Part shown: positions 37,816-51,782 of the stretch, piece by piece | How the letters are laid out: the number at the start of each line of letters is the position of its first letter | How positions within the stretch are numbered: position 1 is the first letter of the stretch | Assembly: GCA_027574665.1 (NCBI GenBank) | Contig: CM050648.1 | Span: forward strand, 64,125,363 to 64,189,362 | DNA length: 64,000 bases | Direction: 5' to 3' | DNA from: Rhynochetos jubatus | Lineage: Eukaryota; Chordata; Aves; Eurypygiformes; Rhynochetidae | Made by a program: the position numbers and the translations under genes | The notes under the pieces: model-generated | What the model saw: only the letters and a program-made list of their open reading frames with translations | Databases searched by the model: none | Told to the model about the DNA's origin: nothing

Positions 37816-39028
37816 CCAATAGAGTGGAAATTAACAGGCTATTGAGGGAAAATAGCATGAGAACTCGAGCCGCTTTTCTGAACAGAGGGATGGGTATGTA
37901 TTTTCTGAGACTCTTGATCCAACTTAGAAAATAGGTCAGTCTGAAACTCAGTTCTTCCCATCTGAAATGTATCCCCAACAATTTAGACTTCTAGTTAATT
38001 CCTGTCTGTTTTTCTACACCAAGGATCTTGCTCTGAAATGCTGAAGGGGAAGGATGGAGACAAAACACTGACACTAATGAACAGCCCATAAAGAGAGGAC
38101 CCTAAGTGATACACTATGGCACAAAATGTTCTGCCCTTCCTACTCAAACAAGAAAAGCAAAATCCCTTCCAAATGCAAAGAATTAAATGATGCTAAGGTA
38201 AACACCATCCAGGCCCCTCAGCTGTCCTTTCCTTGGATAAGAGAGTATTACTTAGCAGAGGACATTTAATTCTCACTCTGATGTTTTTTCATTAACCAAG
38301 CATACTTCTGGTTCTCATTAATTATGTGTGTCCCAAAATACTTGCTGGTATTCGCAGTCACTCAGAGACGAGCAATATGAGAACAGAATATTAATAACTG
38401 TGTGATAAGCAGCTCTTGCCAAAGTACATTTAAATTTATGGATCTAAGAAATCATTTCTTTTCTAACGAGAATCATTAAATATGAGATTGAATTTTAGCA
38501 ACATCTGAAAAGGCGTAGCAGACTGTCAGTGGTTTCAAAGCCTAAGCAGCAGTTTGAGCAATTACTCTCTAAGGTGAAGAAAAAATGAATTGGGAAAAAG
38601 ACTTAAAAACAGATAAACTAAGTGTTTTACAAACAACTTAAAACTACAGGTAAAACTGATAAAAGTTCTTGTCTTGGGATTACCAATTAGAATACATCTA
38701 AAATGAACCTAGAGAAAGTGAACCAAGTGAATTTATGGAAAAATATAATGACTTTGCCTGGAAGAACTTACGATCCAAATAGATAATAGAAAGACAAGAA
38801 ATGGATGATACAAGTAAGCAAACAAACTTAAGTTAAAGGCAACTGTATTTACAACATCCTGTGGACACCCATCATTCATTATCCATCTGAAAACGTAAAC
38901 CCTGTGCATTAAAATAGTATTTAACGACAATGGATAAATGAAAACAGAAAGCCTGGGGGAGAGGGAGCAAAGTCAGTGGCACTCAACAAAAGTTGAATGA
39001 AAGAATGGCTGAATACAGCAGTCTCTAG

Positions 39029-39046
39029 CTAGCTGAATTCAGCTAG
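39029..39046. repeat. Perfect 18-bp palindrome centred on GAATTC
   Basis: CTAGCTGAATTCAGCTAG equals its own reverse complement over all 18 bases. The word AGTCTCTAGCTAGCT occurs just before it and again 28 bases later, so the palindrome sits in a small tandem duplication. No function is evident. Confidence 0.9.
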
Positions 39047-40032
39047 AAGTCTCTAGCTAGCTTCTAACGCCTCTCTTGCTCCTCTAGTTGGTAGCTCCAA
39101 TTTGACCCTCCCCAAATGACAGAATATACAATAAATACCAGAAAATAAACTTAGCACTTAGGAATACGCGTTTAATATAGGTTTCACGTTTCAAAAAATT
39201 GCATCTTCATGCGTATAAGATTTCAAGATTTTGAAAAGTGGTAATTAAAAAAAAGCAGATTTTGTCTAGCTAAGAGCCAAGACTTACAGAATTACATATT
39301 CTTTTTACTTACCAAGATTTAGAAAAAAATTATAATGAGCCTTTCCTGAACAATGACAGTTGCTATAAATTGAATACTTCCATTTTTTCAGTGTTTTGGC
39401 TACATGACTACAATAAAAGGGGGAATAATTCTGTCTGGGCTTCTCCTTCAATTCTGCACTAAGTAACTAGAGCTATATCAATGATACACAGTGACGAACA
39501 GAAACAAGCTATTTTTCTCAGGATGAATATAAGCCATTATCCATGGAAAATCCTATTCAAATTTGTGATCGCAAACAGCCTTCTAATGGAACAAATTCTG
39601 ACTAAATCCAGAAGATTTGTCGCCTAAGATATTGCAGCTAGAACACAGCCTGAAATCAGATCCAGAGATCCTGGCTGTCATTTTCAATTACATTAATTAA
39701 TACAATGATCTTTCTTTCTGAACCCTTAATGAGGCCCAGCTTCCTTCGCCCACACAGAGGGAGAATCTTTAATGTGACTTGATCACTAACAGAAGTGTGA
39801 CTCAGTGTATTCATTATCCTTAACATCAGTCATTTCCCCAGGGCGGGAAACTTAGACAACCATAGCTAAAAGGGAGACTCTCTGAACAGAAGAGCCCAGA
39901 GGCATATCAGTCTTTTCCCCGCCAGCTGATTTAGGCATGAATTATGAAGACAATACCGTTTTGCTACAATAATCTTTAGCAATTGTTTTGTGCCAGGGTT
40001 ACATCTTAGGGAGACTGTAGGTTTCCTCCTAG

Positions 40033-40268
40033 GCGTCTGTGTTCCATTAGCAGTTGTAACTCCAAATGGTTCAGTTAATTCCTACGAAAGGTTGAGAGCG
40101 CCCAGTTTGAGCAGAACGGAAGAGAAACACAGGCGGAAACCTCACAAGTCCCTGCGGTCTGTCAAGGAAGCACATTTGTTTAATGAATCTTCTGTTTCAA
40201 GATTAAAAGTGATGGGAAGTAGTCTTCTGCTCTATCAGTACTGCAATTTTAAATGTCTGCAATGTCAG
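40033..40268 (+). other. Candidate coding-like exon, 236 nt, unrecognised
   Basis: TTTCCTCCTAG precedes it and CAG|GTGACA follows it, giving usable 3' and 5' splice sites. One frame is open through all 78 codons, entering in phase 1 and leaving in phase 0. It contains a charged stretch, SRTEEKHRRKPHKS, and ends in a Cys-containing FKCLQCQ. CpG density is higher than nearby, with about six CpGs between 40030 and 40165. No start codon opens the frame, so it would have to be internal. I do not recognise the peptide, and chance is a serious alternative in this AT-rich region. Confidence 0.18.
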
Positions 40269-43200
40269 GTGACATAAAAATAATTAGTCCCTAATGCTAT
40301 TAAGCACTGCTGTCACACTAGGTCTCTGAGTCCTCCTACCACTCTCTGCACTGCCCTAAATAACCATCTCTGTGCCATCTAGTACCAGCACACCTTTCCT
40401 GGACCTGATCTTCTATCCAACACTTACTGAACCCTTTCTTCAAAGTTTTAAACAGTTTGGTATTTGGTGGCATACAATGACAAATGAAACATCAGTTCTG
40501 TGGAACATAAAACGCTACTATGCACGGACTACACTGAAAGGTGCACCTGATCCTAATGCTGGTGATGGTACTGCCCCTCCTGGGTAAAAGAAAGAAAACT
40601 AGAAGCCTATACAGATAGTATTGAAGTTTATTCTTCCTGAATTTTCCAGTCTCGCACTGATGGTCATGCACTTTCCTTGGCATGCCATTGCAGGGTCAGG
40701 AAAAACTGACACCGCTGTAGCAACTTGTCAGTACTGTGCAAATGGCATGGATTGAAATGTGAAGATGAACTGGCAAAACATGGAAACCTACTGCGCATTG
40801 CTAATACATTAGACTTACAGGACAGCTTAATTACCTGTCAGATGATGATCTTTAGTAAATATGGCATAAATTTGTCCAAAGCTAGGTAATTATTTATTAG
40901 CTTTAAACAATTTCAAGTAATTGAATATTTATGCAACTCTACATCTTCTTCCTTTGTCTTTGCATTGAATGAGTCTAGTTAATTTATAGCAACTATGACA
41001 ACACAGAAATAACTGGAACTTTGCCTACAAACTGGTGATAAATGTTCATGATGTGTCAGGTTGTCTGTCACAAGCTATTTAGTTTTGATCTATGTGAAGC
41101 TTACAACAGTTACTGCTGTCACTTCTGAATGGTATAGTATTAAAATTTACAGTAGGAATTCACTTGAGAACTCAACAAGAATGAATAAAGGAGACATTAC
41201 TGAATTTTTAGGATCTGACAATTTTACAAAATTCTTTTACAATTTTTCAGAATAACGCTAACAATTCAATCCTGAGACCAATACTCACAATCATTTCTGC
41301 ATTTGAACAGAAAAAATTCAGGATCTTGTTATTACACATAGCAGTTTATTTTATATACATTTTTGTATGTCTATTACTAATGTTATCTTAGCTATTCATG
41401 CTGCATTTGATTTACCGTTTCTTCCATTTTATTACAGATATACAATTACAGGAATTAATGCAATGTTTTAGAACAGAATTTGATAAAAAATATTAGTGAC
41501 TTAAGAATGAAAAGCATCTCTCTATATGCTAGTACAGTATACATTTTTTCCTTTTTTTTTTTTTCCCCATTATTTTCTTTTTGATCTTTTTTTGAAGTTC
41601 TGGCACTTTTGAGTACATTTTAGATAGTGGAAACCAAGAGTTCTCACGTTTAATTCACTCAGTGCATGTTCATGATATTTTTATTATAATATATAAATAC
41701 AAAAGAGATTTGTAAATAGTTATCCATATTTTCAGCAGTAACAGCACTGAAATGCAGGTGACAGCACAGGATGGAGAAGCAGAAAAGACCAAGTCTGAGG
41801 GAATGTTTGCAGGAAATAGGAAAAGAGAAAAAAAAAAAAAAAGTTGAAAAAATATGTAACACTGCAAAACGATTCAGATTTCCTGTAACATTTACGAACC
41901 TTCCTCTACCTTCTACCTCTTCCTTTAGGAGCATTATTACATGATGTGAAAGAAATCATTATTCCATGACTGCTGAGTAAGGAAGCGCAAACTCTGTCTT
42001 GATTGTTGTTTGCCCCCTTACAAGAACTTCAGTACATCTTGAATACACAATAACTACAAACCCAAGCAATCAGAGACATGAAGGATATTATGTCAAGGTT
42101 TCTAAAGTTAAGAAATGCAAAGAAATGCCGTGCTTAACTGCATAATTGAATTATATTCTTCAGCAGGACCCCTGACTCATTCAGCAACTGGGCTGGGTAG
42201 TGTTCTGCAGATAGGCAGCTATTCAGGTTTTTATTCCCCAGTTCTGATCAATCTGCAGGGAATGCCTTTTTATGTCTTGTTTATTACACTTATGCTATAC
42301 TGCAGAAATGCCATTTTAAAGGCAGAATTGTTTATCTTCTCATGAATTTTTATGTTGTTTGCAAATGTAGCACTAGGGTGTTTCACAACTCTGGCATGTT
42401 GCAAAAAATAGAGTATTCTCTACCTTTCACAAAGAGAAGCATACAGCCAGAAATTGAAACCAGAAGTTTCTGTTAATTTGGATACACAGTCTGAAATGTC
42501 TACAGCTTAGTTTTGAAGCATCTAATAAAAACTCGTGTGTCATATTTTGAATGCAGAAAGTACAGGTTCTCCTTGACTTAGCTTGTAGTTGTAGAGAAGA
42601 GGCATAAGAGAATTCAGTTTAGCCCACAGCGTTTAATGGTCTCACTTAGGGAAAGTACACTTCAGTGAACAAATATAGTGTGATTATATAAACTCTCATA
42701 CCACGTAAGTAGCACACTGTATGCCCCAAAGAAAAACAGTCAAGATTGCTATGTCCTTCTGCCAAAAATGCAAGAATGACAGTGACAGCTACAAGAGCCT
42801 CTCATGGCCACAGGTACCAGTTTCCTGCAAAACCTCTGAGGTTGCCACTGCTTCCTCTGTTCCTTCCCCCCCAACTAAAGTATGATTCTGCCTGCAGTGT
42901 GTTATACTTCAGGGCAGATATGATTGGAGATTGCCCTTGTAGAGTTTTTCCCAGCTTTACTTGTTAATACCAGTAAGAAAGCACCATGTTTTCATTATTT
43001 CAGTCTCAGCACAACTGGTCTAGCTCAAGCTCTTGGGAAAAAAGTATAACCTGTTACAAAAACAAAGGATGGAAAGTGGTAGTCTGAATGTCTTGCATTT
43101 CTAAAAAGTGAGAAAGAACTATAATAATGCCTGTAGATAGACCTAAAAGGGCAAGTTGCAGGCCTTTTCCACTTGCGTTTTGCTATTGCGATGATGTTAT

Positions 43201-46200
43201 TCATCTGAGCACGTGCCACAACAGTGCAAAAGAGGATGGACGTAGAATTGTCCATCTCATTCTTCTAGTGGGGACTTTGTAAGTTCGGGGATCTGAACAT
43301 ATGACTTGTTTTCATAGCTGGTTTTACTGCATATAGATTTAAGCAGCTCTGTTGTACAGCACTCACATTTAAACACAGAGTTCTTCTGCAAGACAGTCCC
43401 TTAAACGTTTGATTCTGTCCTCATAGCAATATATTCTTGGGTTTTGGCATTTACATAGATCTGAGATTGTGTCAGAAGGAGCTGTCAACAAGACAAAAGA
43501 GTAAGGTAACCAGAGAGATTCCAGCAACAGCTCCATGAACGTCATCCACCCAGGGATTTTGATAGGGAAGAGGCAGAAATGTGGGTTGGCTGTTAGTATG
43601 CATGGTGTGGCCATTGCTGTGCAGCCCCTGCCACGTTGGGCCAGGGCTACCTCTTACCCTGTAACCTGTGTTAAATTCAGATTAAAATGTTTATCACCGA
43701 TGCAGAGCAGAACTGCAGCCCCACTGTATGTACACAGCCTGCACATTGATAAGCTCTTAAACTTTCTAATTCTGAAGTGTAGTTTGCATTAATGTTTGAT
43801 TACGAAAAACGAAGGGTTTCCTTATGCCACAGCACTGTTTATACCACTGAAATAGGAGACAAGATTACAGTAACTGCAGTCATGCACATCAGGGGTAGTG
43901 GCTACAAATTGCCACTACTTATGACAGTTACTGTTTGAACTATATTAATCATACAATCAGCCTATGGCACAAAATTTGCAACATTTTTGGGACCTTAAAT
44001 ATAACACAATACAAAACCAGACAAATACAATTCACTTGTTGAGACAAATGAAGTAGCAGAGGTCTTCCTGTTCACAGGATGAATTTTTACTTGTGTCAAA
44101 AATCAGAGAGCAGCTTTCTAACACACGCATGTCTAATGATGTTACCTCAGAGTAGTACATTCACATTTTACAACACATACCATACTATTTAATGTTTGTC
44201 ATCTGCACCTGTCAGGCTCTGAATTTAGAAGAAAGTCCTGTCTGCACTTGAATTACAAATGCTAATATATAGAACAGGATTTTTAGACTGAACCTAAAAC
44301 ATCCAGGACTGGCATATTCTATAATTACCTCTCAAATAAACCAACATTTTCTTCCACCGATCTTTTTATGTTACTAGCATAGAAGATAAATTTCATTTAA
44401 ATCAGCAGAACTGAGGCATGTTTAGACTTCTTCACTGTTATAATCTGCTTCTCATGTTTTCCAGTTTTAGCCATTACATCTGATTAGAAAAGCATACCCT
44501 CACTGATAAATAGGTTAAAAAAACCCACTAATCAAAGAAATGAAGCAAATAGTTTGGCTTCCTATATTGATTATTCTTCTTTCCACTGAGTGTGGAAAGA
44601 GTTCTTTCACTTCTAACATGTAAGATACAAACCTCTGGAATTCACTTGGCTTTTAGCTGAGGAAAGTGCTCCTTTCCCTATAAGTTTGCAAATTAGTGGC
44701 CTTGTCATCATCCATTTTGCTCACAAAGGAATGTTTAGAGAAATTAATGATAATCCTTTTAGAGAACTGAAAGTATCAGAAAGTGCATTTCTTTATACTA
44801 CCGAGGATGGTTGCAGTTGTGCTACTAAACTTCAGAGTATTTCAACTGCTTTAAGGGAACTTACCGTGAAACTGGCTTTTAGTAAGCACCTTAACTCAGC
44901 AGTTTTATCCTACTTCACTTTTCCTTTGATTTGCTGAATGTGTTCAACCTGCATAATTTTTAAAGGTTTGTTGATGAATTCTTCAAATTCCAGTCCAATT
45001 AATTTCTTGCCTTACCTCGGCAAAGTTTCATATCTAACTGTATATCTGTCTCACTATGTCTCACTATGTATTGACTTAAAGACTGATTTTCAAGACCAAG
45101 ACTGAAAAGGACTATCATAATAATCTGGTTTTACCTCCTGAATAAGACTCAGCTCATAACATCAGTTCCACCACTTAAAACCAGTTAAAACCCCTCTATA
45201 CATGTTTCTAGAAGCTTGACTTCAATGAATAAAGATTTAATGTAATGGCAAAGTTTCTTCTCATTTTCAATCAAACCAATCTTTAGTTCACAAATATTAT
45301 AATGGTTAACCCAACTGAATTAATTAGGTTAAAATAAATAAAAATAATTTAAATTCCTGAAAGTAATCTATGTTGCAACAAGTCACTCTTAACAGTCATT
45401 ATTGGATCAAATTGTCTTAAGTCTTCATGTTTTTCTTCACTGTTTTTGAGTCTGTGGACAACTTTAGGTCTGGTAGACAAGGTACATTTTAAGACCACTA
45501 GATCTGTTCAGTCTGGATTGCAGAGATGTTCATTCTCTACAGGTTTTCCCGGTACCTTCATTGTCTGGCAGCCACACAATATTTTCTTATGGCTTTGTCA
45601 AATAATCCTGACAGTGCTAATGGCTATTTCACAACCCACGATAGGATCAGGAATAAACCTGTGACAACAAATCCACAATCTCTTATGTTTCCAAAATAAC
45701 TGTCACATACAGTGCATCAAAGAAAAGTCAGTTTTATTATTTTGTCTTATTGGTCAGAAGCCACAGAGAGATTTGGTTCAAGAAGGGGTGAAGGTAACGA
45801 CAAAGATATGACCCAGGTGACTCTATGCCACTGAGCTCCAGCCATGTGAACATTCTCAGCGTAAAGTTAAAACCCTGGCTGATAGTATTGTATACACCTC
45901 TGAAAAGGGCATAATCTTGTCAGACCAGCACTTAAAACCATGAAACTGATGTAAAATTTGTTAAACTGATGGCAGTGTGGATACCTTTTCACTGCACTCT
46001 GGCTTTTGAGTCAGCTGCAGAGGGAACAATAATTCTGCAGAGGTTGCGGTCAAGAGTCATGAACAGCTGATGATTTAGGGAAAAAAACCCCAAACACTAG
46101 TATCTGAAGGGTCACAGTAGAGGGTTGAGACTTTGAAACTTTGACAAGAATTGTGAATAACTTGCTCTTCAGCACAACAGTGCCACAAACTCTCTTACTG

Positions 46201-49200
46201 CCACTGTTATCATGGGTTATTTCTCCAGCAGAGGAATTCTGTTTGGTGAGAAGAAACCTTTTTGCCCATAGTAAATGTTGCATTTTGTGGCATCGTTTTA
46301 TAGCTGTCAGGAAAGTAATAATATTAGAGGGAATTAAAGGTCTGCAGATGTTTCTGGTGACATTATGCAGATCCAAAGACTGTACTGTGTAATATTTATT
46401 TTTTAAAAAAACATACTGCAGACCCCAAGATATGCTTATCCTCTGTATACAGTACATCACTCAAAAGGCATTTAGTATAATAATTAATTTCCAGAAACAA
46501 AAATGAGAGTAATCAGTACCCCTACTTGCTAAAGAAAAGTTTAGATCTGAACTCCTTGCCAACCTAGATTTCATCTTCTCTGGTAGCGGCGCCAGTGCTC
46601 TTCACCTGATCTCATAAAATTTTATAATGGAGGTTTTCAGATAAGTTATTATAGAAATTACAGAAAATAAGAGCAGTATGGGTCACTCATGACCAAGATA
46701 ATACTAACAAGATTAAAATATGCCTGCCATCTGCACGATTGGTATCCATTCATACCAAAATGTTGTTATTAGTGGAAAAATCATGATAAGGGAGGACAGA
46801 GGCTTCATCTGGAGCTCTGTTCCTTGAGCTGGATGTTTCATCCTGCAAAAAGCAGTTGCTCCGTTGCACCCTAGATTAGGAACTTGGTGCAATATCGTCA
46901 GGGCATAGAGTTGTGTTGTTACTTGGGGATTTTTTCTGTTGATTTGGCGTTCTTCTGGGTGTTTTGGTTTTCATTGTGCATCTGGAATATCCAACCAGTG
47001 CTGAGGCAAGTGAGAATCAGAAGCAAGTTAGGTTAGGAGAAGGAACAACCTTTGTGTGAGTGGGAGGTTTCTGTCCTCTGAGCAGCTGATCCTGTGGGAA
47101 ACAGTGTCCTACCAGCCAAAGCAAATTGCATTTGGCTTTGGGGTGAGGTGTCGAAGCATGGCCCTACCCACACAGTAAAGAGCTCCGTTCTTTATCTAGC
47201 TTGGTTAACTAAGGAGCTTAAGCAAGCACAACATGACTTTACACAGAACATGTGAGTGGGAACTTGTCCAGAAACCACTGTATGCAGCCATCACTGAAAG
47301 GCTGGTTCCTGTCCCCTGGCCTGCTGCAGTGGGAGGATAGAGAGGGATCTGCTGATACCACAAGTACCTGCTCTTTGGGAGGGCTCGGTGCTTGGAAAAG
47401 GCACAGGTCTGCACCATTAATTTCTGGTGTTTCTGCAAAACTGAAATGTGGATGAACTACATGCACCAAACATATCTGTTGCTTAAGGACGTTTACCATG
47501 TAAGCCTGCTTGCTTAGGCTACTGTGAACTTCTGATACAAGAGTCTAGCACCAGGTTTCCAGGGGTACCCAAAGGGTAGATTTCAAATTCTAAAAAGACC
47601 ATACTTTAGATTAACTGTAGTCATACCTCTTTTTACCAAACATGCTATCTGCTCTGAGGACTGTGTATGTATAGTGTACAAACTGTAATCTCTCCATTTG
47701 CCCTGAGAAATCACCCCCTTGACTTGTTAAGCCAGTATTTCTGCCTCATTGTTCTACCTGGGACCATAGATCTTGGCCCAAGGATCCGGGCCATCTCCTG
47801 ATGGGTATTCTGTCATTTCAAGTACCTATTCCTCCTCAGTTTAAGAGGCTGAGGTGAGTCAGGTAACAGAACACCACCTGAAGGCTGTGGCTTCATTGTG
47901 GTTCTCTCTAAGTAATCAGATCAAGAAAAAAAAAATGTTCCTGCTGTTTCCCAACCTTACCAATGTGGGTAAGTGTCCACTTGCATCTCTAACAGCAGAA
48001 TCTGCTCAGGTAACTTATAAAATAATATATGCAGCAAGGGTGTAAGAGAAATTGCTCATGATGTACAGCCATGCAGCCAAGACAGAATATTCCAAAGCTT
48101 TTTTCATTATCACCTTCTGGTTATTCTGACCTAGCAGGATGTAGCAAGAGAATTAAACTGAGCAGACTGCCAAAATACCTGCTAATTAACTGTGTTTAAC
48201 TTCCTCCAGTATCAGTCTATGAGCAGGATTCAGTTTCAGATTGTTAGGCATACAAGACCTTTAAAACTTACTTAACTGTTTCATTTTCTAACTGTTCTGC
48301 ATTAGCTAAATGACTTTTGAAGCCCTTGGATTTGTTTGTGCTTTGTTAGGGCCGATGCTAGTGAAGAGATGCTCCACTGCTTCCTTTCTGTAGGCAGGAG
48401 GAATCCCGTGTTAACATCACATTCCTGGCTTAGTTTAAAAGGAGGGATGCTGAGCTTTACAGAGCAACAGCACAGAATAATTCTACACAGTAGAAATGTA
48501 AACCAAGAGGTCATGCAGATTTTCTTCGACTCAGAGAACACAGACTGATCTATGTACAAGTACAGACTGAAAAAAAGCCTTTTCATACAAAATTAGGAAA
48601 GCAGCATGACTAGCAACACTCCCTGTCTGATACTCATTGAACAATCTGCCTATTCATGAGATTACTGATTCTGCCAAGAACTGCCCTCTAATTCCACAGA
48701 AATTAAGGAAAATTTTAAACCATTAGACAGGTTGGACTTTTATCTTTCCTGGGGGAATTGTGCGATTCAAGACAGCTGTAATGTGACTACCCGGCTGCAG
48801 TAATATCTCTTCCCAGAAAGGGAGACACTTTCTCTGGCTCCGAGAGAAATTATTTCCCTTCAAGATAACTTTCAAAAGTACTAAGAAGCACATGTTGAAC
48901 AAAGTGGGGAGATTCTAAACATAAAAATGTGCAGACAGGTAACTCAAGGATACCAGAGATGCCTTCACCAATCAGAGAGAGAAGCAAACTAGTTTTAGCA
49001 GGTCTGGGCCGACACTCAGGCCCAGCTCAGTATTTCTCAACATAGCAATATCCTGCATATTCCAGGCACAGTGTAATTTTCTTCTTTATGCAAACCATCA
49101 AATCCTTGCAACTGTGGTATTGTCGGGTTTCTTATGCTTTGAATACCTTCTATCCCTTTTAGCGTTTATACTATCATCCTGCTTCGAGCTGGCATTCCGA

Positions 49201-51414
49201 CTCCAGATAAAACTGGAATACTACTCAGCTTCAAAAATCTAGAAAAAGCATATTATTTTACTGTTTACTTATGTGCTTTTATTTCTATCTCCTTTCACTT
49301 GAGCTTTTACAGTACTAGGTCTGTGGATCTATCAGCCAGTAAGCACAGAAGACCTCTCTCGCTTAAAGAAATTCTAAGTTCAGCAATGCATCAATGGGAT
49401 TTCTGAAACTGATGCATGGTACATTTTCCACCTTGAAGCAGACTCCAGTTTAACCGTTGTACTAACAGTGGTCCCAGATCATGACACTGCAGAAAGGAAG
49501 CCTGATCAGTGAATCCAGGCTAACTCTGAACTTGAAAATGCAGGTCTAATTTATAGTAAAATCAAATTCACCGTCTTCCCATCTTCATTGTCATTCATAG
49601 TTCACCTTCCCTAAACAGTCCAACCATACTAGCAGCAATGCTTCACCCAGTCTGCTTTTTTCCTGATAACATACCTGCACAGCAAATGTATGGGGAAAGC
49701 TAGATTTGTTGTCTGCCAACTATTGTACAGTAAAATGAGAATATAAACAAATTACTTCAGTAGAAGCAGGGTAAAAACTGACATCTTGCCAACACCCTTC
49801 AGTGTCACTGCCGCGTTGCTACTTCCATGTAAATAACCACGTTATTTAGTTGTAAATGCAAAGGACAGAAGATTTATTTATTTTGTCTCTTAATTTATTT
49901 TGCACAGAAGCTGAAATAAGTGAATTCTACATGCCAGAAAAGGCCCTTCATGCCAGAAACTAAACCTGCTTGCAGAACAGGCCAGGATGATCTCTTGGGG
50001 TGAGAAAATGTGAAATTTTTATACATTTGATTTAGGTCTCTCCTATTCCTTGCCTGTACCTGTTCCAAGCATGACGTGATTAAGGCTCAGAGAACTTGGT
50101 AGTGGCCAAAGATCTTCTTCTCTGAACAACTATAAAAATGCACCATGCTGAGAGGGTGATCAGATTTGTTTTTTGATGTGGATAAGCAGCAGGCATTTCC
50201 TTCTTCTCAGAAGCAGCTGAACCATCTGGGCTGAGATTTGCCTCCCCCAAACCTCTATGCTTGAGACAGAGGCTAGAGTGGAGAAGTTTAGGTTAAATAA
50301 TTGCTGTTTAGAAAGTCATACTCTATTGGGGGAAAAAAAGCCAACCAACCAAGTCTCTTATCGTAGCCTTTACCTTGTAAAAGGATTTGTCATTTTCTGC
50401 TACATGTCCCTTTCTGCACTAAGGCTGAATTGCCACATGCTGATCATTGAAAGCATGGGGATAGCCAGAAAATTCCCTACTGAGGGGTACTGTGCAGGTG
50501 GACAAATGCGTGAAAACTCTGTGATGCATTTAAGCACTAGTAAAAAAAGTATATATATATGTACACATATGGAAAATACATGTTAGTGTGTGATGTAACT
50601 TTCAACATCTTACATTTGTTGTGCATGTTTCCTCCTTATTACACCTTGTGTTGTACTGCATGCATGTTGCTCTTAAGACAGAATAACAAAAAGATGTTTT
50701 AGTGAGGTTTCTGCTGGGTTGTAACCTGCTATTCCCAAAGCAAGAACTGTTCTCTTTCTCTGACTCAGCATCATTCTTCCCTACATCAGTTCTCTGTAGC
50801 AATAATGACCCATTTCGATACACTAACAAACAAAATTCCAGGGCTGCACTGAGACTGACCCATGATCGATGAACGTGCTATAGCTCCTTCCTGGCCTGAG
50901 CATGCCATTACTAGTACAGTAAAGGAAAACTCACCAAAAAATAGGACTAGTATATGTTTGTGTCTGTTGAGACATAAACACATGCTAACATGGCAGAGGG
51001 TTAGCATATGATTGAAAAGTAATTGTGGGTCCACCAGTTTATATATAAACTTCACACTTTGATACGTGTTCTTCTTGACTGTATAACATTCCTATGTCCT
51101 CTTTAAACAACAAAGGAACCTGGGCACTTTTGAAGGTTAGAAAACACTGGAATATCAGAAACTTTTCTACTGGCTGATACTAATATCATCTTTTCCATAT
51201 TCATGGGTTGTCAGATTTCTCAGGCAGAAGAAATAGTGCAGTGGTACTGCATATGGGATTTATTAGAGAAACTGCAGGGACTGAGGCAGCAGTAGGAGCA
51301 ATAATGGGAAATTCATATTATACAAGCTCTGTTATTCTCCATTATTGGAGAAGATATTCTAAGAGACACTCGCTTATATCACCCTGTGAATGATGACGAT
51401 TTTGTAGCCGGCAG

Positions 51415-51466
51415 GAAGAATTTGCCTTTTCATTAGGAGCGAAGAATTTGCCTTTCCATTAGGAGC
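51415..51466 (+). repeat. 26-bp tandem duplication, two copies
   Basis: The unit starting GAAGAATTTGCC and ending ATTAGGAGC occurs at 51415-51440 and 51441-51466 with one mismatch. The near identity implies a recent local duplication. Confidence 0.95.
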
Positions 51467-51734
51467 AGGCCAAAAATCCCCAGAAAAAAAAGAGTTCTGC
51501 ATAAGAAAATGCTGTTCTGGTATGTGGGCTATATCAGGCTTGGTAGCTATGGCTCCAGAGTACTGTGGATTATTCAGTGCACAAACCTTCAACACAGCCA
51601 TGGGAGATTTGCTTTCATTAGATAAAATTCTCTCTTCTCTGGAAGTAAAATAGTTATATGAAGCAGGTGCTGCAAATAAGCTGCCTTGCAAACATTCTGG
51701 GAGAATCAATGGAAAATGATTTTTTTGTTGGGTT

Positions 51735-51760
51735 CGGGTAAGGGTTAGGGTTAGGGTTAA
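51735..51760 (+). repeat. Short interstitial telomeric repeat (TTAGGG)n
   Basis: GGGTAAGGGTTAGGG followed by TTAGGGTTAA gives about four telomere hexamer units, the first slightly degenerate. Vertebrate telomeres are TTAGGG arrays, and short internal copies are usually explained by telomerase action or capture during break repair. Right beside it a perfect inverted repeat begins. Confidence 0.9.
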
Positions 51761-51782
51761 ACAGGTTAAACCACCTGTTTAA
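51757..51782. repeat. Perfect 9-bp inverted repeat abutting the telomeric repeat
   Basis: TTAAACAGG at 51757-51765 and its exact reverse complement CCTGTTTAA at 51774-51782 flank an 8-base spacer. The left arm overlaps the last bases of the telomeric repeat. Confidence 0.9.

Noticed and set aside
46050-46457. 135-codon minus-strand ATG frame
   Set aside because: No motif, splice context or family resemblance was seen, and a + strand frame overlaps it. A chance frame is likelier.
50257-50586. 109-codon ATG frame after a good acceptor at 50210
   Set aside because: No donor or polyadenylation context was found and the peptide is unlike any family I know.
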